A stretch of 64,000 bases of DNA, taken from contig NZ_JALCZU010000001.1 of NCBI RefSeq assembly GCF_023522835.1, positions 265,297 through 329,296 of the forward strand, given 5' to 3'. Source of the DNA: Oceanobacillus saliphilus. Lineage in GTDB: Bacteria > Bacillota > Bacilli > Bacillales > Amphibacillaceae. The notes beneath the pieces are model-generated. The model searched no databases. It was not told where the DNA came from and saw only the letters and a program-made list of their open reading frames with translations. Positions 9,474-17,910 of this stretch are shown here, in pieces. Numbering within the stretch: position 1 is the first letter of the stretch; each line of letters begins with the position of its first letter. Made by a program: the position numbers and the translations under genes.

Positions 9474-9570
9474 TTTATGGTTAGCAGAGATTGGGAGCGA
9501 GGTACAGACGCTTGCTCTCAGATCATAAATATTCGATACCAGGCTATGAACAATCAACTCTCTGGATTTA

Positions 9571-9725
9571 ACGCTCGATCCAGGCCATGGACGCTCCAAG
9601 TACATATTCGAACGCTCAATCCCAGGCCTTAAACGCTCATCCCCCTCGCTCGAACGCCCGCCCCGAACCACGGAACGCTCCACTCTCCTGCTCGCACGCT
9701 CACCCCCGCCCCCAACAGCTCACCT
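9571..9725. repeat. Array A4: degenerate 21-bp repeats with ACGCTC core
   Basis: The 433-bp gap between 9398 and 9832 holds seven ACGCTC/ACGCCC motifs spaced 20, 21, 21, 21, 21 and 21 bp. The rest of each unit is poorly conserved and C-rich. The core differs from arrays A1-A3 but the period is the same. The stretch from 9474 to 9570 shows nothing else. Confidence 0.75.
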
Positions 9726-9831
9726 CACACAAAAACCAACCAATGATCTCCACCCCAATTAACATTATAGTAATATTCCCTCCCCAACTAAAATAAACTC
9801 TATAAAACAAGCTTTATCTGGAGGGATATAG

Positions 9832-10224
9832 ATGGATGCAGAGAACTTGCTGATTACTGAAGAAATGTTGGCCAGATATTATGATCTCAATAAGATGAAA
9901 AAGGAAGTAGAAGCAGAGATGAGTCAGTTGAAGGCTAATTTTAATGCCTATATGGATCAATATGCCGGGACAAATAAGAAGGGTGAGGTTGTTGAAGGGA
10001 AATACAAGCTACTTAGGCAGATTAGAAAAACGGAGAAATTCCATGAGAAGGATACCTTGGAACTGCTGGAAGAGATGCAATTGCATGACCTGATTAAAGT
10101 GGTGAAGAAGCCGGATGATGGGAAAATTAATGCAGCAATTGAACTAGGCTTGCTCGCAGAAGAGAATCTGAAGGACTGCCGGATAGCAAGCTATTCACCG
10201 GCGATTGCTGTTAAAAAGATTTAA
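9832..10224 (+). CDS. Small helical protein of unknown function
   Basis: 130 residues, starting at ATG 9832 behind TGGAGGGATATAG. Residues about 15-60 are strongly helical and charged (MKKEVEAEMSQLKANFNAYM). A Gly/Lys-rich turn (GTNKKGEVVEGKYKLLRQIRK) precedes a second helical part. There is no signal peptide, membrane helix or cysteine. I do not recognise the family; the layout vaguely resembles small phage-type or host-nuclease-inhibitor proteins, but no motif supports that. It stands alone between repeat array A4 and the nag operon. Codon use and ribosome site look native, so I consider it a real gene. Confidence 0.7.
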   Translation: MDAENLLITEEMLARYYDLNKMKKEVEAEMSQLKANFNAYMDQYAGTNKKGEVVEGKYKLLRQIRKTEKFHEKDTLELLEEMQLHDLIKVVKKPDDGKINAAIELGLLAEENLKDCRIASYSPAIAVKKI

Positions 10225-10230
10225 AATCGT

Positions 10231-10268
10231 AAGGGGATGTGTGCATCATGTGAGCACTCATCCCCTTT
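10231..10268. terminator. Hairpin between convergent genes, likely terminator
   Basis: AAGGGGATG-TGTGC pairs with GCACT-CATCCCCTT. It sits 7 bp after the unknown gene and 57 bp after the nagB stop. The T run is weak on both strands, so efficiency is uncertain. Confidence 0.6.
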
Positions 10269-10277
10269 CATATATGA

Positions 10278-10307
10278 TTCGACATAATTCGGGGAGTGAC
10301 AGACACC
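10278..10307. repeat. Dispersed palindromic-type element, copy 1
   Basis: TTCGACATAATTCGGGGAGT followed by GACAGACACC. It matches two further copies between nagB and nagA. Elements of this style (TTCGACAAAATTCGAGG plus GACAGGCACC) are familiar intergenic repeats in Bacillaceae; I do not assert a formal name. Confidence 0.7.
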
Positions 10308-10324
10308 GCCGGAGGGCGCTGCCA

Positions 10325-11047
10325 TTACCCGTTCAATGCTGCTTCATCTGCAATAATCATTACATTGCTGTGTTTTTGTAATATAGAAGCTGGAAACTCT
10401 TCCGAAACTTCTCCGTTCAACAGGCGATCAAGTGCCTCGCTTTTACTGGATCCCGATACAAGCAACAGGATCTCTTTACTTTGCATAATAGAGTCAATTC
10501 CCATTGTGATTGCTTTTTTAGGTACCTCTTCTAAGGAAGCAAAAAATCTTGCATTCGCTTCACGAGTCGATTCGTCTAAATCGACGACATGGGTTCTGCT
10601 GGTGAAGGCTGTTCCAGGCTCATTGAACCCAATATGACCGTTTATGCCAATACCAAGCACCTGAACATCGACCTTTTTCGCATCGATAATTTTTTTCTCA
10701 TAATCCTGACATTCCTTGTCCAAATCCTTAGCAACGCCATTTGGCAAGTTAACATTGTTCTTATCGATATCAATATGTTTGAAAAGCTTTTCGTTCATAT
10801 AATAATGATAGCTGTTCGGATCGTCATTTCCCAAGCCTACATATTCATCCAAGTTAAATGTCGAAACATTCTTGAATGACACGTTCTGCTCTTTATTTTG
10901 TTGAATTAAACGGTCGTACAGGCCTTCTGGAGTTGAACCTGTAGCAAGACCAAGTACTGGTTCTTGCAGTTCTTTTATCTTTTCTACTATATAGGAGCAA
11001 GCCTTCTCGCTCATTTCGTCATAATCTTTTACTTTTATTATCTCCAT
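10325..11047 (-). CDS. nagB: Glucosamine-6-phosphate deaminase
   Basis: 240 residues, normal for the short Bacillus-type enzyme. It converts glucosamine-6-phosphate and water to fructose-6-phosphate and ammonia. Visible family motifs: LGLATGSTPEGLYDRLI near residue 33, FNLDEYVGL near 65 (catalytic Asp), and VLGIGINGHIGFNEPGTAF near 130 (catalytic His region). It is the last gene of a PTS-nanE-nagA-nagB operon, 105 bp after nagA. Repeat elements lie in that gap and downstream. The start ATG at 11047 has AAGGAGC upstream. It should be induced together with the operon by amino sugars. Confidence 0.95.
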   Translation of the reverse strand: MEIIKVKDYDEMSEKACSYIVEKIKELQEPVLGLATGSTPEGLYDRLIQQNKEQNVSFKNVSTFNLDEYVGLGNDDPNSYHYYMNEKLFKHIDIDKNNVNLPNGVAKDLDKECQDYEKKIIDAKKVDVQVLGIGINGHIGFNEPGTAFTSRTHVVDLDESTREANARFFASLEEVPKKAITMGIDSIMQSKEILLLVSGSSKSEALDRLLNGEVSEEFPASILQKHSNVMIIADEAALNG

Positions 11048-11075
11048 TACATACTAGCTCCTTCCATATACATCA

Positions 11076-11144
11076 TTCGACAAATTTCGGGTGGTGCCTG
11101 GCACTGTTCGGTTTTCGACAAAATTCGAGGAGTAACAGGCACCC
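11076..11144. repeat. Dispersed palindromic-type elements, copies 2 and 3, inside the nag operon
   Basis: Two adjacent copies: TTCGACAAATTTCGGGTGGT plus GCCTGGCACT, then TTCGACAAAATTCGAGGAGT plus AACAGGCACC. GGTGCCTGGCAC in the first can pair with the GGCACC end of the second, so a folded RNA could form between nagA and nagB on the operon transcript. Confidence 0.7.
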
Positions 11145-11152
11145 AACTACTT

Positions 11153-12322
11153 CTAACTGCTGTAGGCAATCGCGCCGCGGCAGATGGTGTGTTTTATGTT
11201 TAGTTGGTTGTCTACTAATAGGATGTCTGCGTCTTTGCCGACTTGGATGCTCCCTTTTTTATCATAGACATTTAATTGCTTCGCTGGGTTGATGGATGCC
11301 ATTTTAATAATGTCTTCAAAATCAACTCCATCAAGCTTCAGCAACTGCTGTGCACCTTCATGCATTTTCAAGATGCTTCCTGCCAATGTGCCGTCCTTCA
11401 ACACAGCCCGGTCTTCATTCACGATAACCGGCTGGCCGCCTAATTCGTAATCGCCCGCTGGCAAGCCTTTTGCGCGCATCGCATCGGTAATGAGGATCAA
11501 TCGTTCACTTCCCATATTGTTGAAAATCAATTGAAGCATTTCCGGTGCGATATGAATTCCATCTGCGATAACTTCCCCACGCAATGCCTCCAACTGAAAC
11601 GCAGCACCGACAACTCCGATATCCCGGTGATGGATTCCTGACATGGCATTGCACAGATGGGTTACTTGCTGAACACCGTGTCCGACTGCCTGTTTCATAC
11701 CAGCAAAATCTGTCGCTGTGTGCCCTGCTGAGACATTGACTCCGGATTCAGCTAACTTTCCGATAAAGGATCCGTCATTATCATGCTCCGGTGCCATCGT
11801 AATCGTTTTAATTTTACCACCGGAAAGCTCCTGCCACCGCAAAAACTTCTCAATGTCAGGTTCGATAATGTACTTTTCAGGCTGTGCGCCTGCTTTCGAT
11901 TTCTCCACAAACGGACCTTCGAGATGGACACCAAGCAGTTCGGTTTGTCCTAGCTTATTTTCAAACCTTGAGATATTTTCCAGTGCGGCATCAATATTTT
12001 CCGGGGACTGGGTAATCGTCGTTGCAAGAAAACTTGTTGTCCCTTCACTTGGCAAATTTGCTGCCATCGTATCGAGCGCTTCTGCTGTCGCATCCATCAC
12101 ATCGGCACCGTATGCACCGTGAATATGGCCATCGATAAAGCCGGGTATGGCATTGAGATGTTTTCCATCGATTATTTGCACGTCCGCAGGTAAATCAGGT
12201 AATTCGCCGCCTTCAACAATCCTTTTAATCTGTCCATTTTCAATATAAATCCCACCGTCTGGAACTATCTTTTTCTCCAGATATATCGTAACATTTTTCA
12301 AATAAAGTGACGTGTTCTGCAT
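11153..12322 (-). CDS. nagA: N-acetylglucosamine-6-phosphate deacetylase
   Basis: 389 residues, the expected length. It removes acetate from GlcNAc-6-phosphate to give glucosamine-6-phosphate for NagB. Motifs of the amidohydrolase fold: PGFIDGHIHGAYGADVMD near 56 (metal-binding His-x-His), LLGVHLEGPFVEKSKAGAQ near 128 (metal Glu), NVSAGHTATDF near 190, VTHLCNAMSGIHHRDIG near 215 and LITDAMRAKGLPAGDY near 278 (catalytic Asp). It starts at ATG 12322 behind GGAAGGAGCG. It lies 132 bp after nanE, with a folded intercistronic sequence between. Confidence 0.96.
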   Translation of the reverse strand: MQNTSLYLKNVTIYLEKKIVPDGGIYIENGQIKRIVEGGELPDLPADVQIIDGKHLNAIPGFIDGHIHGAYGADVMDATAEALDTMAANLPSEGTTSFLATTITQSPENIDAALENISRFENKLGQTELLGVHLEGPFVEKSKAGAQPEKYIIEPDIEKFLRWQELSGGKIKTITMAPEHDNDGSFIGKLAESGVNVSAGHTATDFAGMKQAVGHGVQQVTHLCNAMSGIHHRDIGVVGAAFQLEALRGEVIADGIHIAPEMLQLIFNNMGSERLILITDAMRAKGLPAGDYELGGQPVIVNEDRAVLKDGTLAGSILKMHEGAQQLLKLDGVDFEDIIKMASINPAKQLNVYDKKGSIQVGKDADILLVDNQLNIKHTICRGAIAYSS

Positions 12323-12376
12323 GTACGCACGCTCCTTCCCATTTTAGCATACCTCAAACAGAAAGAGCCATCTATA

Positions 12377-12424
12377 GAAGAGGCGGATTCAGCTTGAAAT
12401 TTTTTAAGCTGAACACACCTCTTC
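12377..12424 (-). other. Intercistronic stem-loop between nanE and nagA
   Basis: GAAGAGG and TTCAGCTT pair with AAGCTGAA and CCTCTTC around an internal bulge and an A/T loop. No T run follows on the minus strand, so it looks more like an RNA-processing or stabilising structure, or a weak attenuator, than a terminator. Confidence 0.5.
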
Positions 12425-12454
12425 CATTCAATGGCATCAATAAGAGATAATCTT

Positions 12455-13141
12455 TTAGACGAAATCCTTAATTTCATTCGCAAATTTAGTTGTAATATCT
12501 TTCGGTCTCGTGATTGCGCCACCAACAACAGCGGAGTATACACCAAGTTCAAATACGCGCTTTAGCATTTCCGGTGTTGCTACATTACCTTCTGCAATAA
12601 CGGGTTTTTTCACAGCCTGAAGGACTTCTTTCAAAAAGGCAAAATCGTTATTATGCAGCATTTTACCAGTAGTATCCTTTGTGTAACCGTGTAATGTCGT
12701 GCCGATATAATCAAAACCAAGCTTCTCCGCATGGACTGCTTCTTCCACTGTTGCGATATCAGCCATCAACTCGACGCCAGGAGCATTTTTGCGCACATAG
12801 GCAACGAGCGCTTCCAGTGATTTTTCCGGTCTTTCACTGAAGGTTGCATCCATCGCGATCACTTCACAGCCACTCTCAATCAATTCGTCCAGCTCTTTTG
12901 TAGTCGCTGTAATGTAAACCTCGGAACCCGAATAATCCCTTTTTACGATTCCGATAACTGGAAGGTTGACTTCCTTTTTGATTTCGATAATATCTTCTTT
13001 TGAATTTGCTCGAATCCCTTTTGCCCCACCTTGATAAGCGGCAAGGGCCATCTTGCTCATGATATAGGAGGAATGAAGTGGTTCATCCTCGAGAGCCTGA
13101 CAGGATACGATCAAATGTTTTGGTAAATGCACAGTTTTCAA
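12455..13141 (-). CDS. nanE: N-acetylmannosamine-6-phosphate 2-epimerase
   Basis: 228 residues, full length. This TIM-barrel enzyme converts ManNAc-6-phosphate to GlcNAc-6-phosphate, feeding NagA. Motifs: [15 protein letters not shown] near the N-terminus, [13 protein letters not shown] near 35, GIVKRDYSG near 60 (catalytic Lys region), [10 protein letters not shown] near 125 and [12 protein letters not shown] near 180. Its stop-to-start distance from the upstream PTS gene is only 3 bp, so the two are surely co-transcribed. No nanA (sialate lyase) or nanK (ManNAc kinase) is next to it, which suggests that ManNAc or a related sugar enters already phosphorylated through the PTS. Confidence 0.95.
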   Translation of the reverse strand: MKTVHLPKHLIVSCQALEDEPLHSSYIMSKMALAAYQGGAKGIRANSKEDIIEIKKEVNLPVIGIVKRDYSGSEVYITATTKELDELIESGCEVIAMDATFSERPEKSLEALVAYVRKNAPGVELMADIATVEEAVHAEKLGFDYIGTTLHGYTKDTTGKMLHNNDFAFLKEVLQAVKKPVIAEGNVATPEMLKRVFELGVYSAVVGGAITRPKDITTKFANEIKDFV

Positions 13142-13144
13142 CTC

Positions 13145-14710
13145 CTAATCTTCTAACACTTCTTCAATTTCATTTTTAATAACGGAAACTTGCGGGCCAT
13201 ATACTACCTGTACCCCGTCCCCTTTCAAAATAACACCTTTGCTTCCAGTTTCTTTTAAAGCTTCCTTGTTTACTTTTTCACCATCTTTAACGGTAACACG
13301 CAAGCGGGTTGCACAGTTGTCCACGTCAACAAGGTTTGCTTCTCCACCAAGCGCTTCAATGATTGCATATGGACGAGCTGCTTTATCCATATTGACGGTT
13401 TTCGCGCCAGCATCATCGTCCGCATTGGCATCGACAACTTTTTCATCTTCACGACCAGGAGTTTTGTAGTTAAACTTCTTGATCAGGAATGAGAATGTGA
13501 AGAAATACAGGAAGAACCAGATAATACCAATTGGAATGACATAGATCCAGTTCGTCAGCGCCTGACCTTGCAGGACACCAAACAGGATAAAGTCGATGAA
13601 ACCACCCGAGAATGTCTGTCCAATCGTAATTTGGAAAATATGTGCCAGCATAAATGCCAGACCATCGAATACTGCATGCACAAAGTAGAGTACTGGAGCT
13701 ACGAATAAAAATGAGAACTCCAATGGCTCTGTAATACCTGTCAAGAAAGAAGTTAGTGCAGCAGAAAGCATCAATCCACCGACAACCTTCTTGTTTTTTG
13801 GTTTTGCCATACGATAAATCGCATAAGCAGCACCGAGCAGACCAAACATCATCGTAATAAAACGTCCGGACATAAAGCGGGCTGTTCCTTCAAAGAACCG
13901 CTCTGTACTTGGATCGCCAAGCTGAGCGAAGAAAATATTCTGTGTACCCTGAACTAATTGACCGCCAATTTCCATTGCCCCACCAAGTCCGGTTTGCCAG
14001 AACGGTAAGTAGAAAATATGATGCAAACCAAATGGCCCAAGCATACGAAGAATAAAGCCATAGAAAAATGTTCCGATATAACCGGTTGCATTAACGATAT
14101 CACCGATGTTGAAAATAAAGCTTTGGAAAATCGGCCATATGTAGTACATCGCAACCCCTAACAATATTGCTGAAAAGGATGTGATAATTGGTACGAAACG
14201 GGAACCGCCAAAGAATCCCAAAAACTGTGGCAATTCGATTTTATTGAAGCGATTATGCAAGAGTCCTGCCATAATACCGACAACGATACCACCGAATACA
14301 CCTGCTTCAAGTGTTTGAATACCGAGGGCAAAACCTTGACCAACTGCCGATAAGTTCTCGACAGCTAAATTATTCGTAATAATCAATACTGCATTTATCG
14401 TTGCATTCATTACGAGATAACCTATTAAAGCAGCCAACCCAGCAGTCCCTTTATCGGATTTAGCCAAACCAATGGCAACTCCGACAGCGAAAATTACCGG
14501 TAAGTTAGCGAATACAATATTACCAGCTGAACTCATCACCGTAAAAATAGCCTGAAGCCATGCAAAATCCAATACTGGATATGCGGCAACTGTATTTGGA
14601 TTGGAAAGTGCTCCACCAATTCCTAACAAAAGACCGGCTGCAGGTAAAATTGCAATCGGTAACATAAAGGACTTCCCAAATTGCTGTGCTTTACTGAAAA
14701 ACCTTTTCAT
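13145..14710 (-). CDS. PTS glucose/amino-sugar family EIICB permease
   Basis: 521 residues from ATG 14710, chosen because AGGAGG lies 6 bases upstream and MKRFFSKAQQFGKSFMLPIA is the usual family start; longer starts lack this. Residues about 1-400 form the membrane EIIC domain (GGLLHNRFN-type loop, GITEPLEFSFLFVAP substrate motif near 315). A linker leads to an EIIB domain near 435-515 with the phosphorylated Cys in DNCATRLRVTV. It takes up and phosphorylates a hexose; the operon partners NanE, NagA and NagB point to N-acetylglucosamine and/or N-acetylmannosamine. No EIIA domain is fused; the EIIA gene at 15.7 kb may supply it. Expression probably depends on the divergent RpiR-type regulator and on catabolite control. 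Confidence 0.93.
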   Translation of the reverse strand: MKRFFSKAQQFGKSFMLPIAILPAAGLLLGIGGALSNPNTVAAYPVLDFAWLQAIFTVMSSAGNIVFANLPVIFAVGVAIGLAKSDKGTAGLAALIGYLVMNATINAVLIITNNLAVENLSAVGQGFALGIQTLEAGVFGGIVVGIMAGLLHNRFNKIELPQFLGFFGGSRFVPIITSFSAILLGVAMYYIWPIFQSFIFNIGDIVNATGYIGTFFYGFILRMLGPFGLHHIFYLPFWQTGLGGAMEIGGQLVQGTQNIFFAQLGDPSTERFFEGTARFMSGRFITMMFGLLGAAYAIYRMAKPKNKKVVGGLMLSAALTSFLTGITEPLEFSFLFVAPVLYFVHAVFDGLAFMLAHIFQITIGQTFSGGFIDFILFGVLQGQALTNWIYVIPIGIIWFFLYFFTFSFLIKKFNYKTPGREDEKVVDANADDDAGAKTVNMDKAARPYAIIEALGGEANLVDVDNCATRLRVTVKDGEKVNKEALKETGSKGVILKGDGVQVVYGPQVSVIKNEIEEVLED

Positions 14711-14723
14711 GATGTACCTCCTA

Positions 14724-14741
14724 TTTGAAAATAATTTCAAA
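14724..14741. promoter_or_regulatory. Predicted operator for the MurR/RpiR regulator
   Basis: TTTGAAA-ATAA-TTTCAAA, a perfect inverted repeat with 7-bp arms. It sits between the -10 box and the ribosome site of the PTS gene and would cover the transcription start. Position and symmetry fit the regulator encoded divergently; binding itself is inferred. Confidence 0.65.
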
Positions 14742-14744
14742 ACT

Positions 14745-14773
14745 ATCGTATCAAACGTTTTCATAGTCGTCAA
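14745..14773 (-). promoter_or_regulatory. Predicted promoter of the amino-sugar operon with cre-like site
   Basis: On the minus strand: TTGACG (14773-14768), 17-bp spacer, TACGAT (14750-14745). The spacer contains ATGAAAACGTTTGAT, close to the catabolite-responsive element consensus (TGWNANCGNTNWCA), so CcpA repression is plausible. Confidence 0.7.
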
Positions 14774-14815
14774 TACTTTATTTTAGATTCCTGTTACAAA
14801 ATGTTATCATGAGAG

Positions 14816-14872
14816 GGAAGCATGGGGACGGTTCTCTTGCTTCGGAAGCAAGAGAACCGTCCCTATGCTTCC
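14816..14872 (+). repeat. Near-perfect 28-bp palindrome upstream of the rpiR-type gene
   Basis: The 28-base left arm 14816-14843 (GGAAGCATGGGGACGGTTCT onwards) pairs with 14845-14872, with a single G-T pair. The right arm ends four bases before the AAAGGAG ribosome site. Elements with GGGGACGGTTCTCTTGCTTC are recurrent in Bacillaceae intergenic regions, so this is probably a dispersed repeat that may also shape translation of the regulator. Confidence 0.8.
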
Positions 14873-14891
14873 TGAAAGGAGAATGATGCTG

Positions 14892-15689
14892 ATGAACTTC
14901 GAAAATAGAATTCAAAAATACAATTCCATATTAACGAGCAATGATCGCAAAATTATTCGCTATTTAGTGGCAAATAAAGATACTGTCATCAACAAAACAA
15001 TTACTGACTTATCCGATGAGATTGAAGTATCGCCCGCAAGTATTACTAGGTTCTGCAAAAAAATTGATTTTGATTCATTTCAGCAAATGAAATATTCCAT
15101 TGAACAAAATGCTGTCGAAACGATTAAAACGGATAAAACATTTGATATTATTTATAATTACTACCATTCCATTATCAAATCGACACAGCAATTCATCAGT
15201 GAGGAACAGACGAGCAGGATTGTCGGTTTAATATTAAGTGCGAGTAACATATTGTTTTGTGGTGTCGGAAATTCCGGCCTGATTGCCAACGAGTTCAACA
15301 GCCGTATCCAGCGCATGGGGATCTCCTCACAGTCCATGACTGACGCACATGGCATGCTCATGAAAAGTGCCTTATTGGATGAAAATGACCTATTAATCTG
15401 TTTTTCCAATTCAGGCGAGACAAAATCTGTCGTCGATTCGGCAAAATTGGCAAAAGAAAACAATGCCACGACAATTGCTGTTACCAATTATGAAGATACA
15501 TTGCTGACGAAGCTTGCAGACGAAGTAATTTTAATCTCAAGCTATAAATATATTGATGACGAGAAATTTATCAATACACAAATTCCAGGGCTATTTTTGC
15601 TGGATATTTTGACGTATAAGTTGTTGAATCATGAGAGATTAATGGAGCAACGAAAGAAGACGTTAAGGGCGATTAGTAAATATGGATAA
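14892..15689 (+). CDS. MurR/RpiR family transcriptional regulator with SIS domain
   Basis: 265 residues from ATG 14892. Four in-frame start choices lie close together; this one has the best spacing to AAAGGAG. Residues about 1-75 form an RpiR-type helix-turn-helix (ITDLSDEIEVSPASITRFCK). Residues about 115-240 form a sugar-isomerase (SIS) domain: FCGVGNSGLIANEFNSR and LLICFSNSGETKSVV, which bind a phosphosugar. It is divergent from the PTS-nanE-nagA-nagB operon with a matching palindrome at that promoter, so it probably represses or activates that operon in response to an amino-sugar phosphate. The effector is inferred. A long hairpin lies immediately upstream. Confidence 0.9.
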   Translation: MNFENRIQKYNSILTSNDRKIIRYLVANKDTVINKTITDLSDEIEVSPASITRFCKKIDFDSFQQMKYSIEQNAVETIKTDKTFDIIYNYYHSIIKSTQQFISEEQTSRIVGLILSASNILFCGVGNSGLIANEFNSRIQRMGISSQSMTDAHGMLMKSALLDENDLLICFSNSGETKSVVDSAKLAKENNATTIAVTNYEDTLLTKLADEVILISSYKYIDDEKFINTQIPGLFLLDILTYKLLNHERLMEQRKKTLRAISKYG

Positions 15690-15737
15690 AAAAAGGAAGA
15701 TCAACGTTGAGTTTAATCGTCGATCTTCCTTTTTTTA
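15688..15737. terminator. Bidirectional intrinsic terminator
   Basis: AAAAAAAGGAAGATC and GATCTTCCTTTTTTT form a 15-bp stem around a 20-base loop, between the convergent rpiR-type and PTS EIIA genes. It overlaps the last codons of the EIIA gene. Confidence 0.9.
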
Positions 15738-16223
15738 TTTAATTGTAACAATGTTTTCTGCGCTTTTTTTGACAGCACCTTGGACTTCCAATGTTACCGA
15801 TTCACCCTCATTTAAGTTGGTAAAAATAATCGGCGTCACGGTTGACGTTGCATGACTTCCAACATAATCCAAATCAACTTTCATCAATGGTTGGCCCGCT
15901 CTCACTTGGTCATTTTCTTTGACTAGTGGCTCAAACCCATTTCCTTTTAACGCAACCGTATCGATTCCAATATGGATTAAAATCTCACGACCTGAATTGG
16001 ACTCCAACCCAATCGCATGGTTTGTCGGAAAAATATTGACAATCTTACCGTCGATTGGCGAAAGCACCGTCCCTTCCTTAGGCACAATCGCAAAGCCATC
16101 CCCCATCATCTTCCCTGAAAATACTTCATCCGGAACTTCTGTTATTGGAATTAGCTCACCAGTCATTGGAGCAATAATTTTTTCAGATTCTTTCTCTTTC
16201 TTGCCGAATAGGTTTTTAAACAT
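15735..16223 (-). CDS. PTS glucose-family EIIA protein
   Basis: 162 residues, a free-standing EIIA-Glc type protein that passes phosphate from HPr to an EIIB domain. Motifs: [19 protein letters not shown] near 45, [11 protein letters not shown] near 70 (first active His) and [15 protein letters not shown] near 83 (phosphorylated His). [20 protein letters not shown] is also typical. It starts at ATG 16223 behind GGAGGGAAG. It is transcribed alone, converging on the regulator gene. It is the natural partner for the EIICB permease at 13.1 kb, which lacks an EIIA domain, though it could serve other glucose-family permeases. Confidence 0.93.
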   Translation of the reverse strand: MFKNLFGKKEKESEKIIAPMTGELIPITEVPDEVFSGKMMGDGFAIVPKEGTVLSPIDGKIVNIFPTNHAIGLESNSGREILIHIGIDTVALKGNGFEPLVKENDQVRAGQPLMKVDLDYVGSHATSTVTPIIFTNLNEGESVTLEVQGAVKKSAENIVTIK

Positions 16224-16349
16224 GCTGCTTCCCTCCGATTTCCAACAATTTCTGTATAATATGCCCTAATTGATGGTTAGACATACTAGTGAAAATGTTT
16301 AAGTTAAATAGTAGTATGAATGGTTGGTGGGGTCAAGTTGGATGGTGCG

Positions 16350-17515
16350 GCTGGGGGAATGAACTTCATTTGGGTTATGAAGATCAAGGTGCTGAGGACG
16401 GCGAAATGAGCTTCATTTGGGTTATGAAGGTCAAAGGGCGGTGCTGAAGCCCGTGAAATGAGCTTCATTTGGGTGATGAAGGTCAAAGGGCGGTGCTGAG
16501 GCTGGAGAAATGAGCTTCATTTGGGTGATGAAGGTCAAAGTACGATGCTGAAGCTGGGGAAATGAACTTCATTTGGGGTATGAAGATCAAAGGGCGGTGC
16601 TGAAGCTGGGGAAATGACCTTCATTTGGGGTATGAAGGTCAAAGAGCGATGCTGAAGCCGGCGAAATGAACTTCATTTGGGTTATGAAGATCAAAGCTCG
16701 ATGCTGTGGCTTGGGAAATGAACTTCATTTGGGGTATGAAGGTCAAAGGGCGGTGCTGAAGCTGGGGAAATGATCTTCATTTGGGGTATGAAGGTCAAAG
16801 CGCGATGCTGAAGCTGGGGAAATGAACTTCATTTGGGGTATGAAGGTCAAAGGGCGGTGCTGTGGCTGGGGAAATGAGCTTCATTTGGGTGATGAAGATC
16901 AAAGCGCGATGCTGAAGCCGGGGAAATGAACTTCATTTGGGGTATGAAGATCAAAGGACGGCGCTGAGGCTAGGGAAATGAACTTCATTTGGGGTATGAA
17001 GGTCAAAGCGCGATGCTGAAGCCGGGGAAATGAGCTTCATTTGGGTTATGAAGATCAAAGCGCGGTGCTGTGGCTGGAGAAATGAGCTTCATTTGGGTGA
17101 TGAAGGTCAAAGCGCGGTGCTGTGGCTGGGGAAATGAACTTCATTTGGGTGATGAAGGTCAAAGCGCGGTGCTGTGGCTGGGGAAATGAACTTCATCATG
17201 ACTATGAAGATCAAAGCACCATGAAAAAACCGGCGAAATGAACTTCATCATGACTATGAAGATCAAAGCACCATGAAAAAAACGACGAATTGAACTTCAT
17301 CATGGTTATGAAGATCAAAGCATCATGAAAAAGCCGGCCAAATGATCTTCATCACGACTATGAAGATCAAAGCACCATGAAACGAATTGAACTTCATCAC
17401 GGGTATGAAGGTCAAAGCACCATGAAAAAACCGGTGAAATGATCTTCATCACGACTATGAACATCAAAGCGCTATGAAAAAGTGCCCAGATGAACTTCAG
17501 CATGGCTATGGAGGA
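16350..17515. repeat. Array A5: about 23 units of a 52-bp repeat with internal inverted repeat
   Basis: This fills most of the 1.7-kb gap between the EIIA and nadE genes. Units are 52 bp with a left part GAAATGAACTTCAT, 7 loop bases, ATGAAGRTCAAAG, and a more variable right part. GA-N-CTTCAT pairs with ATGAAG-N-TC (up to 9 bp). The first 16 units have TTGGG-type loops and GCTG-rich right parts. Units 17-22 have CATGACT or CACGACT loops and CATGAAAAA right parts, as in array A6. The last unit is decayed. Unlike CRISPR, the variable part is itself homologous in every unit. Confidence 0.95.
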
Positions 17516-17740
17516 CCTGATTTGGAAGAATGGCAGACTCATCCATTAAATAACTGTTATGAATTGTATTTGTAGACTACATGTATACGACCAATCACAA
17601 TCAATATGAAACAAAGAAATATGTCGTCTATTCGATATTGGGATACACCATAAAAAGGGGGGCTATCCGTTTATCCAACTAACAATAGGATTCCCTACAT
17701 AATCTGTGTCTCTATACTCCTATTTCTCAACTAAAAAGCG

Positions 17741-17770
17741 AAAATAGCTCAGTTAAGCTGAGCTATTTTT
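17741..17770 (-). terminator. Intrinsic terminator downstream of nadE
   Basis: AAAATAGCTCAG, TTAAG loop, CTGAGCTATTTT: a perfect 12-bp stem with A/T tracts on both sides. It lies 141 bp after the nadE stop on the minus strand. Apart from it, 17516-17910 shows no gene. Confidence 0.85.
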
Positions 17771-17910
17771 CAGAGATGGAAATATATTTAGTTGTCAATT
17801 AACAAATCTTTCTTTTCCTTCTCCAAACGAACACACCACTGCTGTTTTACGATTACTTCACAGTAGTATTTGTGATTAACAGAGGAAGCCCTATGCCTAT
17901 CTTATTAAAA

